DNA from: JAKRSE01 sp943369295
GTDB taxonomy: Bacteria > Armatimonadota > Fimbriimonadia > Fimbriimonadales > Fimbriimonadaceae
NCBI GenBank assembly: GCA_943369295.1
Contig: CALRMU020000003.1
Location: 62,001 to 126,000, forward strand
Length of the DNA stretch: 64,000 bases
Direction of reading: 5' to 3'
In this document: positions 24,350-33,470 of the stretch, one piece after another
Numbering within the stretch: the first letter of the stretch is position 1
Layout of the letters: every line of letters starts with the position of its first letter
The notes under the pieces: model-generated
Told to the model about the DNA's origin: nothing
What the model saw: the letters and a program-made list of their open reading frames with translations, nothing else
Databases searched by the model: none
Program-made: the position numbers and the translations under genes

Positions 24350-26395
24350 CTAGATCGCTCTTCGAGCCACGCATGATCCCCAGGCTGGGAGCTCCATGCG
24401 GCGCCCGCTAATCTCAGGACCGTGCAGAGTCTCCCAACCTTCCGCAAGAAGAGTGGCAAAGCCAGATTCCTTTGAGTAGTTTTGAGCGATGATCCATTCG
24501 AAGCCATGACCCCGTCGCACCTGCAAATGAAGGCCTTCACTGTGGGCTTCGGTCAATCGTTCAAGACCTGCCTCACCCGTAATCATGCTGTAGACAGCTT
24601 TCATGCTTGGAAGAGTGAGCTGGGCACCGATGAGCCAGACCTTGCCTCGGCCGATCTTCCGAGAAAGCAGGGCTGGCATTCCGGCATAGAAGGCATCGCC
24701 GCCATACCGAGCCAAGACGTCGGCTCCTTCGGAGTGAGTCAAAGCGCAGTAGTTCTGAGCTTCTAGTTCGCCCAAGGGCATCCCAGCCTCGGCAATGATC
24801 GGCCTTCGGACACCTTGCCTCATTTGGTCGTACTCCTCCACCCACCAGCCGCACCATTCTCTTAAGCCAAGCCCAGGAAATCCTCCGAGGTGAACCAAAT
24901 TGGTAGGGCCAACCTGGGCGGTCAAGCCGGTCATGACCCAATGGCCGCCGGCTTCGACAAAGGCCTTCAGCTTTTCGGCCGTCTCTTCTCGAAGCATAAA
25001 GAGGTCGGGTGTGGCGACAAGCTTGGGTGATCCCCAGTCGGAAAGCTGGTCAAAAACTCCAAGAGGAATAGCCTGTTCTCTAAGCGCTCGGTGCTGACGA
25101 ATGCATTCTTCATTGCCAGAATCTGCGGTTCCGCCCGGGCCCATCGAGCTCTCTAGACACCAGTTGCTCTCCCAGTCATGAAGAAACACAGCTTCGGGCT
25201 TGGCATTCACTGTTCCGACAATGCCTTCCATTCTTTTCAGAAGGTCGCCGTACTCGGCTACTAGCTTGAAAGTACGGGTGTTGGCACTCCCTTCATGGTC
25301 CACCACAGCACCGTGGTACTTCTCCATGCTTCCCCGGCCCTTTCTCCATTGGAAGTAAAGGGTGCCCTCGGCTCCGTGGCCTATGGCATGCAGCATCTCG
25401 GCAAAGTGCAGCTCTTTGGTCTTGATTCTAAAGGGGCTGTGCCACTGGGTGCCTTCGGGACAGCTTTCCATCAGCATCCAAGGAATGCCTGGCTTAAAGC
25501 ATCGGTAGAGGTCATTTTTGAAACTGGCGTAAGCCATAGCGCCAAAAACTCCTTCGTCTTCCCAGCTTGGGTTGGTGTACTGGTCGTCGCAGATGAAATC
25601 GACAGCTTTGCCAATTTCGCTGTAATCTAAATGACCATTGAGCCCCATAAAATTGGTTGTGACCGGGATGCTTGGAGAAATGCGCCTTAGGGGTTCTGCC
25701 TCAGCCTTCATAAAGTCAATGAGGCGGTCGTTGCAGAATCTCAGCCAGTCAACGGTCATGCCGTCGACTCCATGATCCGGCACACCAATCTCTTCCCAAT
25801 CGGTAAAGCTGTGGCTCCAAAAGGCGCACCACCACGCTTTATTCACTTCATCCAGGCTTCCGTATTTGGCTTTCAGCCAGTCCCGCCAGGCCCCCAAGCA
25901 GAGTTCACAGCAGCACTCGCCGCTGTATTCATTGCTGATGTGCCAGCCTCCCACCGCAGGATGAGAGCCGAATTCTTCTGCCAGCTTGGTGTTCAGTTCT
26001 TTAACCTTTCGGCGGTAAACGGGGGAAGTCCAGCAGTGGTTGTGACGGTCTTTATGGACGTCTCTCAGTCCCTTTCGGTCGACCCTTCGAATCTCTGGAT
26101 ATTTGCGGCTCATCCAGGCTGGTTTGGCACCGCTAGGAGTTGCGAGAAAGACCTTTTTGCCGCGAGCTGCCATGGAATCCAGCAGCTTCCTCATCCAGTC
26201 AAAGGTGTAGACCCCCTCTTCGCGCTCGTATTGAATCCAGGCAAAGATCCCCACGGAGAAGGCTTGGCAGCCCGACTGATCCATAAGATCCAAGTCGGCA
26301 GCAAGGATATCCGGACGATCCAGCCACTGGTCAGGGTTGTAATCTCCGCCGTGAAGCAGCTGCGAGACACCAGGCATGATGGTAGGACGATCCAT
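24350..26395 (-). CDS. Glycoside hydrolase family 42 beta-galactosidase
   Basis: This 681-residue protein has no signal peptide, so it is probably intracellular. The N-terminal TIM barrel starts with the family motif HGGDYNPDQW. The acid/base is E156 (WHISNEYS) and the nucleophile E310 (WMLMESCPEGTQW). The zinc site seen in some GH42 enzymes is present: C121 and the cluster C161-x-C163-x2-C166. The trimerisation domain (about 380-590) and a small C-terminal beta domain follow. Likely substrates are beta-galactosides, possibly side chains of galactomannan given the nearby mannanase. It faces the kinase gene convergently across 61 bases with a CCAGGAG/CTCCTGG dyad (24300-24334), and a terminator isolates it from the mannanase unit upstream. 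Confidence 0.93.
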   Translation of the reverse strand: MDRPTIMPGVSQLLHGGDYNPDQWLDRPDILAADLDLMDQSGCQAFSVGIFAWIQYEREEGVYTFDWMRKLLDSMAARGKKVFLATPSGAKPAWMSRKYPEIRRVDRKGLRDVHKDRHNHCWTSPVYRRKVKELNTKLAEEFGSHPAVGGWHISNEYSGECCCELCLGAWRDWLKAKYGSLDEVNKAWWCAFWSHSFTDWEEIGVPDHGVDGMTVDWLRFCNDRLIDFMKAEAEPLRRISPSIPVTTNFMGLNGHLDYSEIGKAVDFICDDQYTNPSWEDEGVFGAMAYASFKNDLYRCFKPGIPWMLMESCPEGTQWHSPFRIKTKELHFAEMLHAIGHGAEGTLYFQWRKGRGSMEKYHGAVVDHEGSANTRTFKLVAEYGDLLKRMEGIVGTVNAKPEAVFLHDWESNWCLESSMGPGGTADSGNEECIRQHRALREQAIPLGVFDQLSDWGSPKLVATPDLFMLREETAEKLKAFVEAGGHWVMTGLTAQVGPTNLVHLGGFPGLGLREWCGWWVEEYDQMRQGVRRPIIAEAGMPLGELEAQNYCALTHSEGADVLARYGGDAFYAGMPALLSRKIGRGKVWLIGAQLTLPSMKAVYSMITGEAGLERLTEAHSEGLHLQVRRGHGFEWIIAQNYSKESGFATLLAEGWETLHGPEISGRRMELPAWGSCVARRAI

Positions 26396-26438
26396 AAAAT
26401 GATCATCCCATAGAATCCACTATCAGTGCGGATCGTAT

Positions 26439-26471
26439 CAAAACGGGGCCTGAGTCAAACTCAGGCCCCGT
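26439..26471 (-). terminator. Intrinsic terminator of the mannanase unit
   Basis: A perfect 13-bp stem (26443-26455 with 26459-26471) with a 3-base loop. On the minus strand it is followed by a short T-run. It lies 8 bases after the GH26 stop and only about 45 bases before the GH42 start. Confidence 0.85.
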
Positions 26472-26478
26472 CGGGAGA

Positions 26479-27876
26479 TCATGGCCTTTTTGTAAGGCGT
26501 TTGAACTCGGCTTCGTTCATTGTGAGGGGGCTGGAGTAGCTGCGCTTAACCAAGGCAGGATCGGAACCCTTCGGCCCCAGATCACCTGTCCACGAAACAA
26601 AGAAGGACCACCTGACTCCGAATTTCCACATTCGGTCCACATCTGGCGGACCAGGGAACTCGGTGAGAGCCAGCAGCTTCTTGCCGTTGAAGCGAGTCAG
26701 GAGGTCTTCCCAGACTGAGACAAGTGTGTCTCTTCTGTCGCTTGGGTAGGCATCTACTGCAATCATGTCAACGTACTCATCGCCTGGCTGCCAGGCAGGA
26801 TCAACAGAGTTCCAAACCCAGATAAGGTTGTTGATCTTGTGGTGATTCTGCAGCCTTTCGATCATCAGCTTCCACAGCCAGATGCAGGGCTCGGGGCCCT
26901 TGGCTCCCCACCAGAACCAGCGGCCTTCCGCTTCGTGCAGGGGGCGCCAGAGAACTGGAATCTTTGCTGCCTCGATCTTTTTGAGCTCGATGGCAATGTG
27001 ATCAATGTCTCGGATGATCAGTTTGTACTCTTCGCTTTCCTTGTCGGCCATGGCCTTCGAAAGATCGAAAGTGGTGGCATTGGTGTAAAAGCCTTTGTAC
27101 CAACGGGCGTTAGTCTCCCTTCCATCAGGTTCCTTGATCATCTTGTTGATCAAGTCCTTCGGGGCATTCCAGTGCCAAGAAAGCTTGAGAATCTGGCCCT
27201 TTTGAGCGGCGTTGATCCACTGCTCAGTTGCTCTCTTCGGTCGGCTTCCAAAAGCTTCTCGAGAAGGAGAGTAGTCCATTAGGTCGCTGCCCAGCACGGC
27301 TGGCCACTGACCCGTTTTTTCATAGACAAATGGATTCTCAGAGATCTCGTATTGGCCAGAAAGCATGCGCTTGCCGTAGTTTGCGGCAAGGAACTCCATC
27401 AGCCGCTTTGCTTCGGGGGAAGCGTTGGGGTTGATGAGCTTTCCAGATACTGGCTTGAGAGGAGTCACTGGTGGAGCAGGCGTGAGTTCAACGTAGTCGA
27501 GGCTGTAGTATCCCCAGCCTCTCTGAACCTCAATGGTGTTTTCACCATTGACCAATTCGACCTTGGCGAAGGAGAACTTCTCAAACTTGCCTTCTGTCTT
27601 TGGCACTTGGTTGGAGCTGCCGAATCCATTGACCGTTACATCGACTCCCTTTGGCCCTTGAGGAGAGGAATAGCCGAGGGAGAGGCGGTAGAGGCCCTCT
27701 TTCGCTTGAAACTTAAGCTTTATCTTGGCGTTCTGACCGGTGATATCCGTCACATAGCCCTTGCCAGAAAAGCCAGGGGTCTCGGTTGAGATGCGGGGAC
27801 CCAGCAGCTCACCCTCTTCCGCTTCAAGGCGAATAACAGGCTGGATGGCCAAGATGGCCAGATAAGCACTGATCAT
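26479..27876 (-). CDS. GH26 beta-mannanase with N-terminal CBM35-like domain
   Basis: This 465-residue protein has a short hydrophobic N-terminus (ISAYLAILAIQPV) that may be an export signal. Residues about 16-132 look like a family 35/6 carbohydrate-binding domain (IRLEAEEGEL at its start and GWGYYSLDYVELTPA at its end). The GH26 TIM barrel covers about 155-455. It has the acid/base E315 in RPLHEAEGRWFWWG and the nucleophile E406 in LALTEFPGPP. The expected reaction is endo-hydrolysis of beta-1,4-mannan. Its start overlaps the lipoprotein stop by 4 bases. It is the last gene of the unit from 29547 and is closed by a terminator. Confidence 0.9.
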   Translation of the reverse strand: MISAYLAILAIQPVIRLEAEEGELLGPRISTETPGFSGKGYVTDITGQNAKIKLKFQAKEGLYRLSLGYSSPQGPKGVDVTVNGFGSSNQVPKTEGKFEKFSFAKVELVNGENTIEVQRGWGYYSLDYVELTPAPPVTPLKPVSGKLINPNASPEAKRLMEFLAANYGKRMLSGQYEISENPFVYEKTGQWPAVLGSDLMDYSPSREAFGSRPKRATEQWINAAQKGQILKLSWHWNAPKDLINKMIKEPDGRETNARWYKGFYTNATTFDLSKAMADKESEEYKLIIRDIDHIAIELKKIEAAKIPVLWRPLHEAEGRWFWWGAKGPEPCIWLWKLMIERLQNHHKINNLIWVWNSVDPAWQPGDEYVDMIAVDAYPSDRRDTLVSVWEDLLTRFNGKKLLALTEFPGPPDVDRMWKFGVRWSFFVSWTGDLGPKGSDPALVKRSYSSPLTMNEAEFKRLTKRP

Positions 27877-28442
27877 TTCTTTTTAAACATCCTTGTGATG
27901 GCAATCGTTACTTCACCCTCGACCTTTGTGATGATCACACTGATATTGTCATCGGGTTTGCTGCGTGAAAAGTTGGTGAGGCTGTTGCCGGCCGAAATAG
28001 ATGACTTCTGGGCACCTTCAAACCGCCGATCATAAAAGGCGGTGACTTCGGCATAGTCATCTTTGGTTGTGTAAGAAGCCATGACTGTCACGTCCTTGTC
28101 CTTCTCAGACCGGAACCCAGACTGTTCTCCAATCGCCTTGGAGCCGGGGTAGATGGGGACGCCAAGTTCAGAGGGATTAAAGTCGCCGCCGATGCTCAAC
28201 TTTTGGCCTGAAGAGTCCTCGTACTTCATGCCATCTTTTTCTGAGGCTGTGTACTTGCCAGAAATCTCTTTCCCTTCAGCGTCTTTGCCCTCAAAGCTGA
28301 AATTGGCTTCGCCTTCCTTCGTTTCCTTGATCTCAACCTTGCCTGAGTCAGTTTTGACGACCGTTGTATCTTTACTTCCGCAGCCGCAGACCGCAGTAAG
28401 AGCGGCGAGACTGAGCAATGCCCCCATGCATTTAGTAAACAT
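27873..28442 (-). CDS. Probable lipoprotein, unknown function
   Basis: This 189-residue protein has a lipoprotein-type signal (LLSLAALTAVCGCGSKD); lipidation is likely on one of the two Cys, most probably the second (CGC-GS). After a charged, Lys/Glu-rich segment, the C-terminal half (about 95-189) has the pattern of a small alpha/beta domain: GVPIYPGSKA, VMASYTTKDDYAEVTAFYDR, then NISVIITKVEGEVTIAITR. This pattern recurs in other secreted proteins, but no function is assigned. It starts 10 bases after the aminotransferase stop and overlaps the mannanase start by 4 bases. Confidence 0.75.
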   Translation of the reverse strand: MFTKCMGALLSLAALTAVCGCGSKDTTVVKTDSGKVEIKETKEGEANFSFEGKDAEGKEISGKYTASEKDGMKYEDSSGQKLSIGGDFNPSELGVPIYPGSKAIGEQSGFRSEKDKDVTVMASYTTKDDYAEVTAFYDRRFEGAQKSSISAGNSLTNFSRSKPDDNISVIITKVEGEVTIAITRMFKKK

Positions 28443-28452
28443 GATGTTTATT

Positions 28453-29547
28453 TTAGCGGATTGACTGACGAAGTGCTGAAGAAATTCTCAAGTTTGTTTC
28501 TCTGTCTTTCACGGCAGTCCTGATGAGCTGGTCTTTCAGGTGCAGAGTCAAAGAGTCACAATCTCTAAGAAAGACCTTTTGGTCACGGCACCGGCTGGCT
28601 GTCTCGGCTGCCCCACCAGAGGGGAAGTGCAGCAGAAGGAAGTTGGTGCTACTGGGAATCACCTGCACTCCGGGAAGATCTCTCAGGTTCTGGGCAAACT
28701 CTTCACGCAGTGAATTGGTTTCAGCTGCCTTCTTGCGGTACCAGCTTGGATCGCGTAGAGCCTCGACACCAGCAAGCTGGGCGGGCAGTCCAACCGACCA
28801 AGGTGGCGAGTATCTGGATAGGTCTGAGACCAAGCTAGGATCCATCTCCAAACAGCCGATTCTTAGTCCACTCAGGGCATAGTATTTGCTCAACGACTTG
28901 GCAATGACAACATTAGGATGACCAGCCAAATGGGGTTCGAAGGTTGGAACACCTGGGGCGAAATCGATGTAGGTTTCGTCAATCCACAGCTTCTGCTCTG
29001 GCCGCATTGAGTCGGCCAGCTGGATCATGAGATCCAGGGGAATGACTCTGCCGGTCGGGCTGTTAGGGTTGACCAGAATGACCATATCCACCCCCTCGGC
29101 GAGTCGAATCAGATCATCAATGTCAGGGTCAAATGAGTTCTCGGGCAGAAGCGGAAGCCGGACAAGCTCACCGCCTAGAACCTCCTCAACCAAGTGGGGA
29201 TACTCACCGTAGCAGGGGTCAAGAACCAGAACCTTTGGCTTGGGCGGCAGAAGCCTGGGGAGGGCCAGGAACATGAGGAACGACGTGCCGCCTCCCAGAA
29301 GAATCTGGTCTGGGCTGAGTCCCCTTGCCTCGGCGAGCACTTGTCTCAAGCCGTCTGCGTGGGTGGGTGGGGAAGTCTTTACCAGCCATGCCAGGTGTTG
29401 TGCAAGGGAAGAAATCACCCCGGGAGCAGGGTCGTACCAGGCGTCCAGAACATCTGCATCCACAACGCTGCTTCGGGAGTCGAGTGCATCAAAAGTGACT
29501 CCGATCGCTTCGAATGAAGCTCCTCCGTGGTAGGCGTGGCTAGACAT
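28453..29547 (-). CDS. Class I/II PLP aminotransferase, HisC/CobD-like
   Basis: This 364-residue fold-type I PLP enzyme carries NPNSPTG (160-166), the Asp-x-x-Tyr motif (DETYIDF, 190-196), and the Schiff-base lysine K221 in AKSLSKYYALSGLRIG. The N-terminus begins with a HGG motif (HAYHGGASF), as in threonine-phosphate decarboxylase CobD, while the rest also resembles histidinol-phosphate aminotransferase. These two families are closely related and cannot be separated by eye. No cobalamin or histidine genes are nearby. It is the first gene of an operon with the lipoprotein and the mannanase. Confidence 0.82.
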   Translation of the reverse strand: MSSHAYHGGASFEAIGVTFDALDSRSSVVDADVLDAWYDPAPGVISSLAQHLAWLVKTSPPTHADGLRQVLAEARGLSPDQILLGGGTSFLMFLALPRLLPPKPKVLVLDPCYGEYPHLVEEVLGGELVRLPLLPENSFDPDIDDLIRLAEGVDMVILVNPNSPTGRVIPLDLMIQLADSMRPEQKLWIDETYIDFAPGVPTFEPHLAGHPNVVIAKSLSKYYALSGLRIGCLEMDPSLVSDLSRYSPPWSVGLPAQLAGVEALRDPSWYRKKAAETNSLREEFAQNLRDLPGVQVIPSSTNFLLLHFPSGGAAETASRCRDQKVFLRDCDSLTLHLKDQLIRTAVKDRETNLRISSALRQSIR

Positions 29548-29695
29548 GGTCCTGGATTCATACTACGATGTTCCGGCGGGGCCGGGTTGGGAATGGGGTC
29601 TTCCTTCTTGTGATTCGCCCTTTGCCTGGATAGGTTCTGCATTGGAGTTCCTGTTTGGCCTCGATTCATTTCTCCTCTCAGCCAACCCCCTCAAT

Positions 29696-29761
29696 CCCCC
29701 TTCCGTCGCCGATTCTCGCAAATGAAGAACACATCAGACGGAAGGGGGAGGATTAGTTTTT
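29696..29761 (+). terminator. Strong plus-strand terminator without an annotated upstream gene
   Basis: CCCCCTTCCGTC (29696-29707) pairs perfectly with GACGGAAGGGGG (29737-29748) across a 29-base loop. AGGATTAG and then TTTTT (29757-29761) follow. The only nearby genes are on the minus strand. Confidence 0.55.
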
Positions 29762-29824
29762 CGCCCATCGAGCGTCCCCTCGTTCCTCGGGGCCACTCGA
29801 AGGGCTGGATTCCGGACAATCGAC

Positions 29825-29863
29825 AAAAAACCCGCACCACCTTAAGTCAGATGTTGCGGGTTT
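29825..29863 (-). terminator. Intrinsic terminator of the oxidoreductase gene
   Basis: On the minus strand AAACCCGCA (29863-29855) pairs with TGCGGGTTT (29836-29828). The run of T at 29830-29825 follows. Confidence 0.8.
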
Positions 29864-29899
29864 ACCAGCAGAACAAAGCCGGTCTACAACCTAAGCCAG

Positions 29900-31003
29900 C
29901 TACATCGTCAGAGCAGTGGAAACCGAAGCTTCCAGCACTTCGTCCTTCGTCACTTCTCGGCCCAGCCTTTCAGAAAGGTAGATGCCTTCGGAGATTAGCA
30001 TGGTGTTGAGAGCGATTTCGGCGGTCGGGAGTAGGGGCACTCGACCCTGGAGAGCCGCGATCCAATGGCCTTGGCTGCTGCCGTAATCGGGACCGTCTCC
30101 GACAACGTTGTCCCACCTGTAGCGAGCCTCGCCCAGGTTGACGGTTGCGTTCATAGAAAGGTGGCCCATTGAGGTGAAGTAGCCGAATGGCTCGATGCGG
30201 ATTCCGCCTTTGCTGCCCAGAAGGTAGCTGCCCTCGAATCCATCAAGATAGGCGGCCCAGCTTTCGATCAGTTCCATGCTTCTGCCTTCGGTCAGGCGGA
30301 TAAATCCAACACCAAGCTCCTCGACATCGTAATTGGAGATCGCCTGTCGATTGGCGTCCATCTCCATCTTCTGGTAGGTTTTGCCAGAAATCCTCTCGAC
30401 ACCTGGGTTGCCCATGAGGTGCAGAATCTGGCTGATGTGATAAACGCCCATATCGTAAAGGGCGCCGCCAGAAGCACTCTTCTTCTGGACGAAGCTGGGG
30501 GTTCCGTAGCCGTCAACGTAGGGGCGGCCGCGTCGGCGAAAACCGCTGCTGCGGGCATGGAAAACCTCGCCCAAAGCTCCTTCGTCAATCAGAGTCTTGG
30601 CGGCTCTGGCTTCGTTTGAGTAAAGGGTTGAAAGCTGAATGTGCAGGTGCTTGCCAGCCTTTTCAGCTGTCTGCTTCATGGTCACAGCATCAACATAGCT
30701 GCCGGCCATGGGCTTTTCGCAGTAGACGTGCTTGCCAGCTTCCAGGCCAGCGACAGTTGCCGGCATGTGCATATTGTTGTGCAGGCACACGTCAACCGCG
30801 TCGATGTCGTTTCGCTTCAAAATCTCGCGGAAATCGCTGGTGGCCATGTCGCCGCCATAGGTTTCATTGGCCTTCTCGGCGGCTTCTAGGTTAACGTCGC
30901 AGAAGGCGACCATCTTGGCGCCAGGCAGGGCGGCGTAAGCCTGCATGTGCTGCTGGGCAATCTGTCCACAGCCAATAATTCCGATACGGATGGGTTCGCT
31001 CAT
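29900..31003 (-). CDS. Gfo/Idh/MocA-family NAD(P)-dependent oxidoreductase
   Basis: This 367-residue protein has an N-terminal Rossmann fold with GIIGCGQIAQQH (8-19), the family motif CEKPM (94-98; Glu-Lys-Pro with the catalytic Lys), and the C-terminal alpha/beta dehydrogenase domain. Within this domain SGGALYDMGVYHISQILHLM carries the conserved Gly-Asp/His pattern. Members oxidise or reduce sugars and inositols or their derivatives. The exact substrate is unknown; the nearby glycosidases make a sugar plausible. The start has AGAGG 5 bases upstream. It is monocistronic, with a terminator downstream. Confidence 0.93.
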   Translation of the reverse strand: MSEPIRIGIIGCGQIAQQHMQAYAALPGAKMVAFCDVNLEAAEKANETYGGDMATSDFREILKRNDIDAVDVCLHNNMHMPATVAGLEAGKHVYCEKPMAGSYVDAVTMKQTAEKAGKHLHIQLSTLYSNEARAAKTLIDEGALGEVFHARSSGFRRRGRPYVDGYGTPSFVQKKSASGGALYDMGVYHISQILHLMGNPGVERISGKTYQKMEMDANRQAISNYDVEELGVGFIRLTEGRSMELIESWAAYLDGFEGSYLLGSKGGIRIEPFGYFTSMGHLSMNATVNLGEARYRWDNVVGDGPDYGSSQGHWIAALQGRVPLLPTAEIALNTMLISEGIYLSERLGREVTKDEVLEASVSTALTM

Positions 31004-31151
31004 TGATGCCTCTTTCTCTGCTCCTTCTTTGGACTTCAGTTCATCCAGGCAGGGTTTCTGCCTGGTTCAGTTATGACCGAAAGGGGCTGGCCTCTGCTGG
31101 GTGTGGGCAGGGTGTATCGGGACTGAAGGAGAGATTGACACGGGGAGGCGG

Positions 31152-31835
31152 CTATGCCTCCCACTTATAGCCGTACCCGCGCAGAGTCGAGATCGGAGTT
31201 CCTCCTCCCGCCTCGGTGATCTTGCCCCTCAATCGGTAGATCAGAACCTCCAGACTGTTGCTGTTGAAGGCCATTTCATAGCCCCAGATGGTGGAGAAAA
31301 GCTGCTCTCTGCTGATCGCTCGGCCAGAGTTCTTGGCTAGGTAGACCAGAATCTTGTACTCGGTCTCGGTGAGTTCCAGGAGGTTCCCCTTGATTGCTGC
31401 CTGCCTGGCTTCTTCGTCAATCTCCAAATCACCTGACTTCAAAGGGAGATTGGCGGCTGGGTTTTGGTAATCCCCTACTCGCCTTAGGAGCGCTCGAATT
31501 CTGGCAAGAAGCTCGTGGCGATCGAAGGGTTTTGGAAGGTAATCATCTGCGCCAGCTTCGAGTCCAAGCACCTTATCGATGGCCTCGCTGCGCGAGGTGA
31601 GCATGAGGATAGGGAACTTCCACTTGCCTCGGATTCTTCGGCAGAGAGAGATTCCGTCCTGATCCGGCAGGCCGAGATCAAGCAGGGCAAGGTCCGGAGC
31701 CTGGGTTTCAATCATCTGCCAGGCTTCTTCTGCCGTGCCTGCCCGGACGACATCGTAATCCTGCCCAGAAAGAAACCGAGTCAGGCTCTCTGCCAGAAAA
31801 TTGTCGTCATCAACAATCAAAAGACGCGAAATCAT
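31152..31835 (-). CDS. OmpR-family response regulator
   Basis: This 227-residue protein has a receiver domain with D9-D10-D11 acidic pocket, phospho-acceptor D53 (LALLDLGLPDQDG), and the conserved Lys in YLPKPFD. The C-terminal winged helix (about 130-225) has LTETEYKILVYLAKN and STLRGYGYKW. Its ATG overlaps the stop of the cytoplasmic kinase gene (ATGA), so the two are a pair. A GGGAGGC/GCCTCCC hairpin (31143-31162) spans the stop codon but has no T-run. In the gap behind it, a CCAGGCAG/CTGCCTGG dyad sits at 31045-31065. Confidence 0.93.
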   Translation of the reverse strand: MISRLLIVDDDNFLAESLTRFLSGQDYDVVRAGTAEEAWQMIETQAPDLALLDLGLPDQDGISLCRRIRGKWKFPILMLTSRSEAIDKVLGLEAGADDYLPKPFDRHELLARIRALLRRVGDYQNPAANLPLKSGDLEIDEEARQAAIKGNLLELTETEYKILVYLAKNSGRAISREQLFSTIWGYEMAFNSNSLEVLIYRLRGKITEAGGGTPISTLRGYGYKWEA

Positions 31836-33415
31836 AAATGAGGAATCTCCACTCTAAATGTGCTGCCTGCGCCAATCTGGCTCTTCACCGAGATTGCGCC
31901 TTGGCATTCTTTTGCAATCTGTAAAGCGCTGAAAAGCCCGAGGCCGAAGCCGTCGGTTCGCTGGGAGGCGAAGGGACGGAAAAGGGCGGCCTGCTGTTCT
32001 TCAGTCATTCCGGGGCCGCTGTCTTGAATGGTGACAATCACCTTGCCGCCTTCGGCCCAAGTTGTTACGGTCAGTCTTCCTCGGCTTCCCATAGCCTGAA
32101 GAGCGTTCAGGGTCAAGTTCACAAAAAGATGATCCAAGCGCCCGGGGTCGGCAAGAATCTTTGGCAGGCCGTCGGGCAGGAATGCATTGAGACTCACCTG
32201 GCCGATTTGGATATGACCTGCCATTAGGTTGAGCACCCTTTCCAAACACTCGGTCATCGAGACAGGCTCTTGGGCCACCTTTTGGGGCTTGGCATAAGAG
32301 AGCAGCCTATGGGCGAGAAGTGAAAATCGGCTGAGGTGACCTGTCACCAGCTTCAGACACTCTTCGGGGTCGGAACCTGCCATGCCGATATCCAGATTCA
32401 GCGCCGTGAGAATGTTGCGGATATCGTGGGCGATGGTGGCGGAAAGGGTTCCGGCAACAGCCAGCTTTTCGTTTTGTATTGCATGGGCCTGAGCCTCGGC
32501 CAGATCTGTCTCCAGTCGGTTGATCTGCTTTTCTCTTTCCAGTTCATTGCTGATGCGCATGGCAATGAGGCGAAGAAGGTTGAGATCTTCCTCACTCAGA
32601 TGATCTTCTGAGTGGCCATCCATGATGCAGAGGGTGCCGATGACATCTGAATCAGGCGAGAGGAGAGGCGTTCCGGCATAGCGAGTGAAGCCGAGCTGCA
32701 CAGGCAGCATGTGAATCATGTGCGCTTCATCCGCCGCGTTTTGAATAATGATTGGGCCAGTGGCTAGGCAGAACTGACAGAAGGAATCTTTAAGCTGATT
32801 GCCTGGCACGGTATGAACAAAGTGATCCTGCGGTGCACCGACGGCGCGGAACTCCATGTAATCCTCATGGCAGATGCTGAGAAGGGAAACGGAATCGTAA
32901 AACTCAGCAATCGCATCAACCAGCCTTCCGTAAACGAACTTCGGATCGGGGTGAGCCAGCAGCGAAGCATCCTGCAGAAGCTGGCTTCTCTGCCGACGAC
33001 GCTCCTGATCAGTCACATCTAAAAAGGTCCAGAGGCGGCCTACTTTCTCGCCCTCCTGGTTGAAAAATGGGGCGGTGTGTCTGCGAACAACGCAGGGCGG
33101 ATTGATAAGGCGAAGAGTGTTCTGCTGAACCTGGTCAAGGTCTGAATATGATTCATCCAGCTCGCGATTCCACTGTTCAAGGTCGGGAATGCGGTGGGCG
33201 ACCATGGCCCTCACTTCTTTCGCATCGCTGGTGACCACCTTGGCGGGGTCTATTCCCCAAATGTCTCCGAACCGACCGTTGCAGGCCAAAGTTGTGTGGT
33301 TAAGGTCAGTCAGCATGACCCCATAGTCAGTCGTGGCAAGGGCGGCCAAGAGAAGGTCGTTCTCTTGGCCTTGATAGGCCGGCCGAAAGCTGACTTTAGA
33401 AGTGTTGAGCACCAC
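31832..33415 (-). CDS. Cytoplasmic PAS-GAF sensor histidine kinase
   Basis: This 527-residue protein has no membrane helix. A PAS-type domain covers about 20-140 (VMLTDLNHTTLACNGRFG), a GAF domain about 150-295 (GFTRYAGTPLLSPDSDVIGT with FCQFCLATG), then a coiled coil and a HisKA domain with H330 (ATIAHDIRNILTALNLD). The HATPase has QDSGPGM and GFGLGLFSA. The GAF domain contains the Cys pair C213 and C216 (FCQFC), which could bind a cofactor or sense redox, but this is inference. The start is GTG 33415, directly followed by a second GTG, with no Shine-Dalgarno. It is cotranscribed with the regulator. Confidence 0.92.
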   Translation of the reverse strand: MVLNTSKVSFRPAYQGQENDLLLAALATTDYGVMLTDLNHTTLACNGRFGDIWGIDPAKVVTSDAKEVRAMVAHRIPDLEQWNRELDESYSDLDQVQQNTLRLINPPCVVRRHTAPFFNQEGEKVGRLWTFLDVTDQERRRQRSQLLQDASLLAHPDPKFVYGRLVDAIAEFYDSVSLLSICHEDYMEFRAVGAPQDHFVHTVPGNQLKDSFCQFCLATGPIIIQNAADEAHMIHMLPVQLGFTRYAGTPLLSPDSDVIGTLCIMDGHSEDHLSEEDLNLLRLIAMRISNELEREKQINRLETDLAEAQAHAIQNEKLAVAGTLSATIAHDIRNILTALNLDIGMAGSDPEECLKLVTGHLSRFSLLAHRLLSYAKPQKVAQEPVSMTECLERVLNLMAGHIQIGQVSLNAFLPDGLPKILADPGRLDHLFVNLTLNALQAMGSRGRLTVTTWAEGGKVIVTIQDSGPGMTEEQQAALFRPFASQRTDGFGLGLFSALQIAKECQGAISVKSQIGAGSTFRVEIPHL

Positions 33416-33430
33416 GCTGATTGTGACGGG

Positions 33431-33460
33431 AAAACCATCCCCCCGTTTATAGGGGGGATG
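33431..33460 (-). terminator. Intrinsic terminator of the ferritin-like gene
   Basis: A perfect 9-bp stem CATCCCCCC/GGGGGGATG (33436-33444 and 33452-33460), 7-base loop, followed on the minus strand by GTTTT. It lies just after the stop at 33471. Confidence 0.85.
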
Positions 33461-33470
33461 AGTGAGTGAA

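Larger units (their letters stand above)
29548..29899. other. 352-base intergenic region with two terminators
   Basis: No protein gene is seen. It holds a strong plus-strand terminator at 29696-29761 with no annotated plus-strand gene before it, a CGAG/CCCC...GGGG/CTCG dyad at about 29768-29798, and the minus-strand terminator of the downstream oxidoreductase. A short plus-strand RNA ending near 29761 is possible. Confidence 0.5.
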
